A DNA stretch of 64,000 nt from Saprospiraceae bacterium. GTDB taxonomy: Bacteria; Bacteroidota; Bacteroidia; Chitinophagales; Saprospiraceae. The notes under the pieces were generated by a model. That model was given only the letters and a program-made list of their open reading frames with translations. It was not told the DNA's origin and did no database searches. Position numbers and translations under genes: made by a program. The stretch covers positions 51,865 to 115,864 of the forward strand of contig JAHDHL010000015.1 in assembly GCA_020631355.1 (NCBI GenBank), in the 5' to 3' direction. Shown in pieces: positions 54,357 through 63,633 of the stretch; the stretch's first letter is position 1; each line of letters opens with the position of its first letter.

Positions 54357-55817
54357 ATGACTTCCATGCCAATCGTACAAAGGGATACCCAGAAAGCTTT
54401 TGAGGAATTCGTACAAAAATTTCCGGAATACCAAACAACAGCCCTTTTGGATGACCTCCGCAATACGGAATATGCACGTTTGGACGAAGAAGGCCACATT
54501 TATCTGGATTATACAGGAGGCAATCTTTATGGTATGAGTCAGCTCAAGAAACATCACGAGCTACTCCAGAAGAATGTTTATGGTAATCCACATTCCACCA
54601 ATCCTACATCCAAGGCAGCCACACAATTGGAAAAGGATGCCCGCCAATACGTTCTGGAATATTTCAATGCACAGGATGATTACTTCTGTGTCTTCACATC
54701 CAATGCTTCTGCTGGTCTGAAGATTGTGGGAGAATGCTACCCTTTTGACGAGAATGGGCATTTCCTACTGACATTCGATAATCACAATTCAGTGAATGGA
54801 ATAAGGGAATTCGCCAAAAACAGGGGCAGTTCCTATTGCTATTCTCCTCTTGACATTCAGAACCTAAGGCTGAGTGATGAAAAACTGAAAGCCTACCTGA
54901 ATGATTTTCAGGACAAAAGCCACAAACTGTTCGCATTCCCTGCACAATCCAATGTATCAGGTGTCAAACATCCGCTTTCATGGATTGAATATGCCAAGGA
55001 AAGAGGCTGGGACGTATTACTGGATGCTGCAGCATTCGTTCCTAGTAGTGAACTGAATCTCAAGAAGCACCAACCCGATTTCGTTACGGTATCATTCTAT
55101 AAGATTTTCGGCTATCCAACGGGAATCGGAGCCTTACTTATCAAAAAGGATTCCTTTGATATCCTAAACAAGCCTTGGTTTGCAGGAGGTACGGTAACCT
55201 TTGCCGCTGTGAATGAAAGCTTCCACTCCTTGAAGAACAACTACGAGAGATTCGAGGATGGAACCATCAATTACCTTGGCATCCCTGCCGTCCAAATCGG
55301 ATTGGAATATATACAGAGAATCGGAATCTCCACCATCAACACCAGGGTTCATTGTCTTACAGGCTGGCTACTTGACCAACTCCAATCATTCAAACATGAT
55401 AATGGGAATCCGGTAGTGAATGTCATCGGCCCCAAGGATTTGGCTTCAAGAGGCGGAACCATTATCTTGAATTTCTGTGATCCTAATGGGAAAACTTTTC
55501 CTTGGGATTTTGTAGAATACCAAGCCAACCAAAGAAAAATCTCACTCCGAACAGGATGTTTTTGTAATCCCGGCATTGATGAGGTTCACAGTTGTGTATC
55601 TCCGGGAGAAACATCCGAATATTTCGATAATTTCAAAACAGGTAGCTTCAGGGAGATTGTCGCCTTTATGGGCAAACTAAGGGGTGCAGTAAGAATATCC
55701 GTCGGGATAGCCTCCAATTTCAATGATGCGGAAGCATTCATTGGATTTGCCTTGGGCTTCCAGAATCAATTTGCCTGCGAGCTGGAATTCGGTAGCCATT
55801 TCAGCAAAATGAAATAG
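54357..55817 (+). CDS. Aminotransferase class V, MOCOS/cysteine desulfurase-like
   Basis: This 486-residue PLP enzyme of fold type I begins with HIYLDYTGGNLYGMSQLKKH. The PLP lysine is in VSFYKIFGYPTGIGALLIKK and the C-terminal cysteine loop is ISLRTGCFCNPG. The YKIFGYPTG and RTGCFCNPG wording matches the N-terminal domain of molybdenum cofactor sulfurases (MOCOS) rather than IscS/SufS. It probably mobilises sulfur from cysteine, but the MOSC domain that binds the cofactor in full-length MOCOS is absent. No molybdenum genes are nearby. Confidence 0.85.
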   Translation: MTSMPIVQRDTQKAFEEFVQKFPEYQTTALLDDLRNTEYARLDEEGHIYLDYTGGNLYGMSQLKKHHELLQKNVYGNPHSTNPTSKAATQLEKDARQYVLEYFNAQDDYFCVFTSNASAGLKIVGECYPFDENGHFLLTFDNHNSVNGIREFAKNRGSSYCYSPLDIQNLRLSDEKLKAYLNDFQDKSHKLFAFPAQSNVSGVKHPLSWIEYAKERGWDVLLDAAAFVPSSELNLKKHQPDFVTVSFYKIFGYPTGIGALLIKKDSFDILNKPWFAGGTVTFAAVNESFHSLKNNYERFEDGTINYLGIPAVQIGLEYIQRIGISTINTRVHCLTGWLLDQLQSFKHDNGNPVVNVIGPKDLASRGGTIILNFCDPNGKTFPWDFVEYQANQRKISLRTGCFCNPGIDEVHSCVSPGETSEYFDNFKTGSFREIVAFMGKLRGAVRISVGIASNFNDAEAFIGFALGFQNQFACELEFGSHFSKMK

Positions 55818-55857
55818 TATTCTGTCCAACTTTCTCAAGTTTTAACTTTTCGGGAAA

Positions 55858-55891
55858 ACCCCCATCGTTTCATGTATAAAATAATGGGGGT
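55858..55891 (+). terminator. Possible terminator of the MOCOS-like gene
   Basis: ACCCCCAT (55858-55865) pairs perfectly with ATGGGGGT (55884-55891) around an 18-nt loop, followed by CATTATATTATT. The T run is interrupted, so it is weaker than the others. Confidence 0.55.
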
Positions 55892-56033
55892 CATTATATT
55901 ATTATTTATCATATTAAATAATATAACAATATGTTTGGCTACATTTGTGTAACCTTTCAATAATTTGTTATTAAGCAATATGAATTGGTACGAATTTTAC
56001 CCTTTTTAATTTATACAAAATCTTATTTCATTT

Positions 56034-59000
56034 ATGAAAAGACACCTACTAACATTAGCATTTCTAATCCCTCTATTATTCACAATCACAACTACTTCGG
56101 CCCAACGTACCTGTAGTCATACAGAACATCAGCATCAACTGATGCAAAATCCTGCATATTCTGCTGATTACATTCAAAGACAGGCCCGTTTCCAGAACAA
56201 AATGGCACAGACAAGTAATATGGAAAGAGCACAATGTGCCAATCCTGTTACCCTACCGATGGCTGTTCACTTCCAAGGCGTGAGCAACCCTGACCAGGCT
56301 TGTCTGATAGCATTGGCGGAAGCCCAAATCCAAATCCTGAATGAGGATTACGGTGGATACAATGCTGACATTACCAACTGGACCAACAACGCTGCTGCAT
56401 CTTTCCCAGGTGTAAGTAATGGGGAAACATGTATCGCATTTTGTTTGGCAACTGCCAACCACCCTTCTGGTTATGGCTTGACAGAGGGCCAACCAGCTGT
56501 TACGTTCAATGCATTCAATGGTGACTTCAATGGCGATTTCAGTGGTTACATCAACATTTTCGTAAGAAATATCTCAGCATTGGGATATTCTCCATTAGGC
56601 GGTAGCGGAAACGGAGACGGTGTTGTCATTGACAACAATGCATTCGGTTCCGGAGCCGGTTGTGCAGGTGTAGCTCCTGGTGCACCTTACAATCTAGGTA
56701 GAACCCTAACTCACGAGCTGGGTCACTACCTGAACCTTGACCACATCTGGGGTGGAGGTTGTGGTTCTGATGACGGAATTGCGGATACGCCTGATTCTCA
56801 GAGTTCATATGGCGGATGTCCGAATGTAGGAGTAGCCTCCTGTAATTCCACAGATATGCACATGAACTACATGGATTATACTAATGATGCATGTATGTAC
56901 ATGTTCTCTGCGGGACAATCCACGGTTATGGAAAATTACGTTTCTGCCAATCTATCCAATGTGGTCAACAATTACAATACTGTTTGTAACGTACCAGACC
57001 CGACCTGTACGGATGGTATCCAGAATGGAGACGAAACAGGTGTGGATTGTGGTGGACCGGATTGTCCAGTATGTGTACCGACTTGTACGGATGGTGTACA
57101 GAATGGAAATGAAACAGGTGTGGATTGTGGTGGACCGGATTGTCCTACTTGTCCTACTTGTTCCGATGGTATCCAAAATGGAGATGAGACCGGTGTCGAT
57201 TGTGGTGGCTCCTGCCCAACATCCTGTCCATGTACGGCCTTTAACGGTAGTGCATTATACTCTTGGGACGTAGGTGTACCTACGGCGTGTGGTGTAGCCA
57301 ATGCTACACAGACAACTTACCAAGCATGGACCAACGAAGGATTCATTATTGAGAATATGGCGCTTGACCAAGCATATAACTATAATTTCTGTACAGGATA
57401 TGACGCCAACACATGGGAAGGCTCCCTGACTGTTTACAGTCTTTCGGGTGATGCGACCAATGGTTATGCCATTGAGGAATTCCTAGGATTCATCGAGGGA
57501 TGTTCCATTGATTTCACAACCTCAGCTACCTACTCCACTACTTTGGTTTACACCAATGGAGTAGCTGATGATTGTGATGTGGCTTCAACGCAAACGGACA
57601 ATGGTTTCTACCAATTATATTGTATAGATAATTCATCCAATAATGATATTTATGTAGATGCTGCCGCTACTGGTGGTGGTGATGATGGTACATCATGGCC
57701 TGATGCATACCGTGATCTTCAGGATGCATTGGCTAACGGTGCAGGTAAGACCATCCATATTGCAGCAGGTACATATTTCCCTACTTCCACTACTACAAGA
57801 GGTATTGCCTTCGATATTCCTGATGGTGCAACCCTATTGGGTGGATACCCAGTTGGAGGAGGAGAAAGAGACCCGAGTTCCAATACCACTATTCTATCCG
57901 GTGATATCGATCAGGATGGTGCTTATAATGGCAACTCCTATCACGTAGTCCGTGTATTGAATGTGAATAATGTTGTAATCGACGGACTTCATATCAAGGA
58001 TGGTAATGCAGATAGTGAAACTTCATTCGGTAGATCCAGAGGTGGTGGAGTATTCTCCAATGGTGCTACTGTAGAATTCAACGATGTAGTCTTCAGAAGA
58101 AACAAGGCCATCAAGGGTGGAGCTATGTTTGCTACACTTTCACCAACAGTAACATTGAACAATTGTGAAATCAAGTTGAATGAGGCTGAGAATGGTAGTG
58201 CACTATATCACAGTAACCAAACCAATATGTACATCAATGCTTGTATGATTAGGGATAACAACTCTACTACAAGATGTGCTATTGAGGTGAATAACTCATT
58301 GTTTACTGAAATCAATAATACTGTTATTGCTAATAATCCATCAAGGAATGCCAATGCTATCGGATTTATTGCTACCAATAGGGACCAGACTTGTAACATC
58401 TACAATACGACTATCCTAGGTGAGAATAAGGACAAGTACCTACTTTCACTTCAGGTAGGTAATAATGATGTATTGGATTTGAATATTTACAATACGATTA
58501 TTGCGCATCAGAATACCAACTTCACCAAGAGTGTGGTTGCATACAACAATGGTACATTGAATTTCAATACGACCCATTGTTATGTACAAGGTTCGAATAT
58601 CATTGGAACAACGGATGGCAACCTTTATGAGGATGCTTCAGGTGCATTGGTATTCTCTACAGGATACGAACTGGATCCTTGTTCTCCAGGTGTGAATGCA
58701 GGTAACGATGCAGATACCAACGGATTGACTGTAGATCATAATGGTAATACAAGAATCGTAGGTACTGTGGATATCGGAGCTTATGAAGCTCAGGCTGCTT
58801 GTAGGGAAATCCAAGAGCAGTTGAGTGCTGATATCTCCGTATTCCCTAATCCTACTGAGGGTAAATTGACTATCCAGACTCAATTGGAGACATTCAATGC
58901 TTACCTATATGATATGTTAGGGCAACAAGTACTACAAACCAGTACTAGGGAGATGAACATTTCCTCATTGCCAACAGGTATATACATGATGCACATTGAA

Positions 59001-59045
59001 AGCAATGGCGAAATCGTGAAGACAGAGAAAATCGTTAAACGCTAA
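56034..59045 (+). CDS. Secreted M43-type metalloprotease with Cys repeats, beta-helix and T9SS sorting domain
   Basis: This protein has 1003 residues. A signal peptide (about 1-23) is followed by an M43 (pappalysin/cytophagalysin-type) protease with zinc motif HELGHYLNLDH at 227-237 and the Met-turn region MHMNYMDYT. Residues about 323-400 hold three tandem CTDGxQNGxETGVDCGG repeats, a Cys-rich unit. Then come a roughly 130-residue beta module, a right-handed parallel beta-helix (about 536-918, starting DIYVDAAATGGGDDGTSWPD) and a T9SS type A domain (VFPNPTEGKLTIQ ... GIYMMHIESN). It should be a cell-surface or released protease with a polysaccharide-type helix. Monocistronic. Confidence 0.92.
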   Translation: MKRHLLTLAFLIPLLFTITTTSAQRTCSHTEHQHQLMQNPAYSADYIQRQARFQNKMAQTSNMERAQCANPVTLPMAVHFQGVSNPDQACLIALAEAQIQILNEDYGGYNADITNWTNNAAASFPGVSNGETCIAFCLATANHPSGYGLTEGQPAVTFNAFNGDFNGDFSGYINIFVRNISALGYSPLGGSGNGDGVVIDNNAFGSGAGCAGVAPGAPYNLGRTLTHELGHYLNLDHIWGGGCGSDDGIADTPDSQSSYGGCPNVGVASCNSTDMHMNYMDYTNDACMYMFSAGQSTVMENYVSANLSNVVNNYNTVCNVPDPTCTDGIQNGDETGVDCGGPDCPVCVPTCTDGVQNGNETGVDCGGPDCPTCPTCSDGIQNGDETGVDCGGSCPTSCPCTAFNGSALYSWDVGVPTACGVANATQTTYQAWTNEGFIIENMALDQAYNYNFCTGYDANTWEGSLTVYSLSGDATNGYAIEEFLGFIEGCSIDFTTSATYSTTLVYTNGVADDCDVASTQTDNGFYQLYCIDNSSNNDIYVDAAATGGGDDGTSWPDAYRDLQDALANGAGKTIHIAAGTYFPTSTTTRGIAFDIPDGATLLGGYPVGGGERDPSSNTTILSGDIDQDGAYNGNSYHVVRVLNVNNVVIDGLHIKDGNADSETSFGRSRGGGVFSNGATVEFNDVVFRRNKAIKGGAMFATLSPTVTLNNCEIKLNEAENGSALYHSNQTNMYINACMIRDNNSTTRCAIEVNNSLFTEINNTVIANNPSRNANAIGFIATNRDQTCNIYNTTILGENKDKYLLSLQVGNNDVLDLNIYNTIIAHQNTNFTKSVVAYNNGTLNFNTTHCYVQGSNIIGTTDGNLYEDASGALVFSTGYELDPCSPGVNAGNDADTNGLTVDHNGNTRIVGTVDIGAYEAQAACREIQEQLSADISVFPNPTEGKLTIQTQLETFNAYLYDMLGQQVLQTSTREMNISSLPTGIYMMHIESNGEIVKTEKIVKR
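57000..57228 (+). repeat. Tandem coding repeat, about 78 bp x 3
   Basis: Three direct units (57000-57077, 57078-57155, 57156-57228) encode the Cys-rich CTDGxQNGxETGVDCGG module of the M43 protein. The first two are nearly identical in DNA; the third is more diverged and 5 bp shorter, suggesting recent duplication of the first two. Confidence 0.9.
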
Positions 59046-59070
59046 CGAGATCATCATAAAACCTATTCTA

Positions 59071-59103
59071 AGGGTAAGACTTTCGGGTCTTACCCTTTTT
59101 TTA
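59071..59103 (+). terminator. Rho-independent terminator of the M43 protease gene
   Basis: A 10-bp perfect stem (GGGTAAGACT-type arms, 59072-59095) with a TTCG-like loop is followed by eight T. It lies 26 nt after the stop. Confidence 0.9.
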
Positions 59104-59330
59104 TTTCTTAAAAGCAATGACCATCAAGTATCTCTCAGCAAATAAAATTCAATAAAAAAATAATTTAATTCATTTATAAGCAATACATTAAACAACTTTA
59201 TAACTTAATTATATTCAATAAATATTAAAAAAAACCTTGTCCTCCAATTTTTTTATTGAGACTTTGGGAAATGTCATCGTATCTTATGTGAATAATGATA
59301 TAATCTACATCACTTTAAGAATAAAACAAC

Positions 59331-62300
59331 ATGAAAAAGTTCATTACACTTTTACTACCAATTCTTTTCTTTTCCCAATCATTTGCACAACCCTCACCTG
59401 AGGCCCATCCCGTTTCAGAGGGTCTTTATACACCGACCAACCTGGTACAGAATGCATTCCAAGGTTCGGGCATTAACATCATCAATGTAACCTACACCGG
59501 AGATGACCAATCCATTGGTTTTTTCAAGGATGCCCAAATCGACTTGGGAATTGATGATGGTTTCGCCCTTTCTTCGGGTAAACTCTTGGATGCCTTTGGT
59601 TTAGGATGCGATATCGGTCCTTGTCAGAACACCGGAAACAACGGAGTCGCATCCACCAATACATCAGGAGGAAGCGATCCGGATTTAGAAATTATTACAA
59701 GTGGAGCGAGTGTCAATAACGCCTCAGTCATTGAAATCGAATTCATTCCACAAAACAATACTATTTTCTTCAACTATGTCTTTGCATCAGAGGAATACCA
59801 GAACTATACCTGTTCCAATTTCAATGATGCAATGGGTATTTTCCTAAGCGGCCCCGGCATTAGTGGTGCATATTCCAATGGAGGGGATAATATCGCACTC
59901 ATACCCGGCACATCCATCCCGGTCAGTATCAATACGGTCAACAGTGGCGTTGCAACGGGTGGACCACCTACCAATTGCAATCTGGGCTACAGTAGCTTTT
60001 TCATTGATAATGTAGGCAATACCGGAATCAACGTAGAATATAGTGGATTCACAGTTCCGCTTTCCTGCCAAGCAGCTGTGGTTCCCGGTGAAACCTATAC
60101 CTTAAAAATAGCCGTTGGGGATACATTCGATTCCATACTGGATACCAGCATCTTCTTGGAAGGCGGAAGCTTCAATAGTAATATCATTGATGTGGATTAC
60201 TCCTATACCAATGCCTACGGATATGTGGGCGAGGAATGCCAGCCCTTGGATATTATCCTATCCTTGGATGAACCCACCGACACTCCTTTCCAAGTTCCAT
60301 ATACCATCACAGGTGTCGCGCAGGAAAACATAGATTTCACTATTTCTCCTAGTAATATCATTTTTCTTGCAGGCCAACAAAGTACCGTTATTACCATTGA
60401 TGGAATCCAGGATAATATGGATGAGGGAATCGAACAATTCGATATTGAATTACAACTGGCTGATACTATAGAAATCATATCCGTGAGTATTTCCGATGCC
60501 CTCATCAATGAATATGATTATGATAACATTGATGTCTTCTGTACAGCGGATTCTATACTTTTATCCCAAATTGCCTCTCCCTCCTTGCCTGATGGAGAAA
60601 GTTACTTTGAGTCCAATAGTAATTTTGTCCTTGCTCCGGATACCATGATTCATGATACCATCATGGTTAGTGGTATTTCTGAAAACGAAATAACAGATTG
60701 GATGTCCGTGGATGTTTGCATAAACGCAACGAATTCTTCTTTCATCTATGATTATGCAGCCTGGTTGATTTCCCCCAACGGCCTCATCATTCCCTTAACG
60801 ACATACAATTACCCTAATTTTTCTCCTGACGGAGGATACTACAATACCTGTTTCTCATCTGATGCAGAACAATCCATCGAAGATGGAGCACCTCCTTTTA
60901 CGGGAACATATCTACCAGAAGGGGACCTATCCAACTTGGTCGGTAGTCCTACCAATGGAACATGGGTCATAGTTATGCATGACAAGGCGGCCGGATTCGA
61001 ACCTACATTCGAAGGATGGTCCATTTCGTTCAACACCTCACCTTATGATGTTGACTATGTCTGGTCACCACAGAGTGGACTTGACTGCGCCACTTGTCCC
61101 GAACCCATGGCTGCGATAGATGGCAACCAAACCTATTTCGTAACCATGACGGATAGCTATGGCTGCATCAAGGAAGACAGCGTTGTTATCAATGTATTAT
61201 CCAATCTTACACCTCCAAGCATTGATAGTGCAACCGTAGTCAATGAATCCTGTGATGGAAATCTAGGAAGCATCACACTACACCTAAGTGGCGATTATGA
61301 CACCATCATTTGGGATACTGGTCAGGATAGCAGTTTCATAGATAGTCTGAATGCAGGAAACTATACGGTGACCGTGGAGAACGAGTGCGGAGAAACGGAT
61401 ACGGAAACATTTTACATAGCGCCGGGGCTGACCTTTACCCTAGACACAACCTTTGCTAATTGTGAAACAGGTACGGCAATGATTACAGGTCCCAATATCT
61501 CAACCATTGACTGGAGCAATGGGGAAACGGGAATGTCAGCAGGCCCACTCGCTCCCGGCATGTATGCTGTAACTGTCAGCAATGTGAATTGTTCATCCGT
61601 AGAGAACTTCGAAATTGTGCCAGACCCCAATTGTTCTTCCTCAATTTCAGGAACGGTTTATTTAGAATTCCAAGATAATGACTGTACCCCTGACAATGGC
61701 ATTAGTGCCCCCAACGCATACCGACTCCTGAGTCTGGATGATTCAGGAACCCTCTATTATGATTTTACCGATTCGGATGGAGGATACGAATTCGCTGATG
61801 TGGCAGAGGGCACTCATACCATTACCCTAGAAAATTATGGTTATGGCAATCTTCCGAATTGCCCTCCTGATGCAACATTGGATGCCACGATATCCTATGT
61901 TGGTTTTGAAAGTACGGATAATGATTTTTGGCTGGCCAAGGCTGATAATTTACCAGACTTGGATGTGAGCCTGAGTGTGGGCTTACCCAGACCCGAATAT
62001 CCCAATATCGTAACCTTATTCTGCCCCAACCAAGGAAATGTGGATGCTGAAAACACCATCATTTATGTCAGTCATCCACCTGAGCAGACTTTCGTAGGGA
62101 TTACGGGCTTACCTATTGATGCAACCTATAGTTATGATATGGCCTTATCAGAAATTGCAATCAGTATCCCCACTATCAGTCCTGCCGGTATTCCGGGTAG
62201 CGGATTCTTCTATCAGGCGGAGCTGGAATTCATGACTCCCATCACGGCCATGATTGGGGATGTATATACCTATTCCGCAGCGGCCATCAATGCCACAGGT

Positions 62301-63038
62301 GATGCTGACCTTAGTAATAACAGTGACAACACCGATGTTCAGGTAGTGAATTCGTATGATCCGAATAATAAGGTCGTGAATCCTATGGGTATTAATGACA
62401 CAGGGGACATTCCTCCCTCACAAAGGGATTTAACCTATACCATCAACTTCCAGAATGAGGGTACGGCAGATGCCATTAATGTCAGGATAGAGGATGCCAT
62501 TGATTTGGATGTATTGGAATTCACAAGCATCGAATTCTTGGATGCTAGCCATGACTTCAAAGTGGATGTGAATGGGAATAATCAACTGATGATCCAATTC
62601 GATGATATTTATCTAGCTCCCCAATCCGAATCGGAGGAAGACAGCAAAGGATATATTACATTCAGCATCCGCATTAAGGAGGGGCTTCCGCTTGGAACAA
62701 CCATTAGGAATGAAGCATCCATTTTCTTCGATAACAACCCTCCTATCATCACGAATGAGGCAATGAATACCATTCAGAATATCACGAGTGTGAATGAATG
62801 GGTAGAACAAAAAGTGCAATTATTCCCCAATCCTAGCAAAGGGATGATCAGCATCACCTCTATGGATACACCGGAATTTGTCAGGATTACCGATCCCAGA
62901 GGGCAACTCGTAAAAATCTTCGAGGGATTGGACCATTACCAACAATTGGATGTAACAACACTGGATAGTGGAGTCTATTTTGCTGAAATCCGAATCGGCG
63001 AACAGGTCCGAACCATCAAGTTTGTTATGATTCGATAA
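59331..63038 (+). CDS. Giant T9SS-secreted choice-of-anchor L protein
   Basis: This protein has 1235 residues. A signal peptide (about 1-20, ending SFAQ) precedes a choice-of-anchor L domain (about 45-285, with FNYVFASEEYQNYTC). A Calx-beta-like module follows (about 290-390, DNMDEGIEQFDIELQLAD), then a proprotein-convertase P domain (about 415-573, NGTWVIVMHDKAAG), a WSPQSGLDCATCPEP module, an SdrD-B-like module (near 770-870), a DUF7619-like domain (about 1006-1150, YDPNNKVVNP) and a T9SS type A domain (FPNPSKGMISITS). No catalytic domain was seen; an adhesin is likely. Confidence 0.9.
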   Translation: MKKFITLLLPILFFSQSFAQPSPEAHPVSEGLYTPTNLVQNAFQGSGINIINVTYTGDDQSIGFFKDAQIDLGIDDGFALSSGKLLDAFGLGCDIGPCQNTGNNGVASTNTSGGSDPDLEIITSGASVNNASVIEIEFIPQNNTIFFNYVFASEEYQNYTCSNFNDAMGIFLSGPGISGAYSNGGDNIALIPGTSIPVSINTVNSGVATGGPPTNCNLGYSSFFIDNVGNTGINVEYSGFTVPLSCQAAVVPGETYTLKIAVGDTFDSILDTSIFLEGGSFNSNIIDVDYSYTNAYGYVGEECQPLDIILSLDEPTDTPFQVPYTITGVAQENIDFTISPSNIIFLAGQQSTVITIDGIQDNMDEGIEQFDIELQLADTIEIISVSISDALINEYDYDNIDVFCTADSILLSQIASPSLPDGESYFESNSNFVLAPDTMIHDTIMVSGISENEITDWMSVDVCINATNSSFIYDYAAWLISPNGLIIPLTTYNYPNFSPDGGYYNTCFSSDAEQSIEDGAPPFTGTYLPEGDLSNLVGSPTNGTWVIVMHDKAAGFEPTFEGWSISFNTSPYDVDYVWSPQSGLDCATCPEPMAAIDGNQTYFVTMTDSYGCIKEDSVVINVLSNLTPPSIDSATVVNESCDGNLGSITLHLSGDYDTIIWDTGQDSSFIDSLNAGNYTVTVENECGETDTETFYIAPGLTFTLDTTFANCETGTAMITGPNISTIDWSNGETGMSAGPLAPGMYAVTVSNVNCSSVENFEIVPDPNCSSSISGTVYLEFQDNDCTPDNGISAPNAYRLLSLDDSGTLYYDFTDSDGGYEFADVAEGTHTITLENYGYGNLPNCPPDATLDATISYVGFESTDNDFWLAKADNLPDLDVSLSVGLPRPEYPNIVTLFCPNQGNVDAENTIIYVSHPPEQTFVGITGLPIDATYSYDMALSEIAISIPTISPAGIPGSGFFYQAELEFMTPITAMIGDVYTYSAAAINATGDADLSNNSDNTDVQVVNSYDPNNKVVNPMGINDTGDIPPSQRDLTYTINFQNEGTADAINVRIEDAIDLDVLEFTSIEFLDASHDFKVDVNGNNQLMIQFDDIYLAPQSESEEDSKGYITFSIRIKEGLPLGTTIRNEASIFFDNNPPIITNEAMNTIQNITSVNEWVEQKVQLFPNPSKGMISITSMDTPEFVRITDPRGQLVKIFEGLDHYQQLDVTTLDSGVYFAEIRIGEQVRTIKFVMIR

Positions 63039-63045
63039 ATATCAG

Positions 63046-63073
63046 ATCGGAAAGAGAATATTCCCTTTCCGAT
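63046..63073 (+). terminator. First stem-loop after the giant adhesin gene
   Basis: ATCGGAAAG (63046-63054) pairs perfectly with CTTTCCGAT (63065-63073) around a 10-nt loop, 7 nt after the stop. There is no T run, so it is probably a 3'-end stabiliser ahead of the main terminator. Confidence 0.6.
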
Positions 63074-63084
63074 TGAGTAAATCC

Positions 63085-63122
63085 AAAGAGTCATTCCCCA
63101 TATGGGGGATGACTCTTTTTGA
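63085..63122. terminator. Bidirectional terminator between adhesin and the small hypothetical gene
   Basis: A 14-15-bp stem (63085-63099 with 63104-63118, one mismatch) with an ATAT centre is followed by a T run on the plus strand. It lies between convergent stops. Confidence 0.88.
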
Positions 63123-63142
63123 TCTAGGTGCAAAGACACCAC

Positions 63143-63379
63143 CTATTCCTCCCTTGTTTTCCTGAATACGAGCATCACACCAAACATAGTGGGAATACTC
63201 ATGCTCGTATACCCCGTAACAGGTGTATTGCTATGCAATTCGTAACCCTGTCGCTCCATTTCTTCCAATGTGGCCTGCACATCCCTTGCCAATTGGTCTC
63301 CATTTGCAGAACTTTTGAAACTGAATCCTTTACCCAAGGGTGTTACCTCTATGAACTTCGTCTTGTACTTCGTCTCCAT
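63143..63379 (-). CDS. Small hypothetical protein (DUF4177-like)
   Basis: This 78-residue soluble protein starts METKYKTKFIEVTPLG, followed by a helix (QLARDVQATLEEMERQGYELH) and two short strands (GYTSMSIPTMFGVMLVF). The helix-then-G-Y/W-E-L pattern resembles DUF4177-type small proteins, whose function is unknown. It converges with the giant adhesin and is divergent from acnA, with about 255 bp between the starts. Confidence 0.7.
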   Translation of the reverse strand: METKYKTKFIEVTPLGKGFSFKSSANGDQLARDVQATLEEMERQGYELHSNTPVTGYTSMSIPTMFGVMLVFRKTREE

Positions 63380-63545
63380 AATGTCTTGATTTTAACATAG
63401 AAATAAATCCAAATAAAACATTATTTCCACTCTACTCGACATAACCAAGGAGCGACTAGACTAATGATTGTTAGTTTTTATTCTGAAAAGCATGTCTCCA
63501 AACGACCACATATCTTATTTAGATTTATTCCAACCAAAAAAACCG

Positions 63546-63553
63546 TACCTTTG
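63546..63553 (+). promoter_or_regulatory. -7 promoter box of the aconitase gene
   Basis: TACCTTTG followed by C, an exact TAnnTTTG match, 81 nt before the aconitase ATG. The same nine bases precede fumC. Confidence 0.5.
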
Positions 63554-63633
63554 CAGCAAATTTTCGCAGGAAAATTGGGCTCATTAGAGCCTTTATTTGA
63601 ATTTCATTTTGTAACTAAAATTTATATCCTGAT

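Noticed and set aside
55944..55970. TGTGTAACCT followed by TTATTA, resembling the ECF promoter motif, upstream of the M43 protease gene
   Set aside because: One base differs in the -35-like block, the downstream block does not match TGTACTA, and the spacing cannot be made equal to copies A and B.
56952..57301. Minus-strand frames with repeated Thr/Ile/Ser text
   Set aside because: They are the antisense reading of the Cys-rich tandem repeats in the M43 protein gene.
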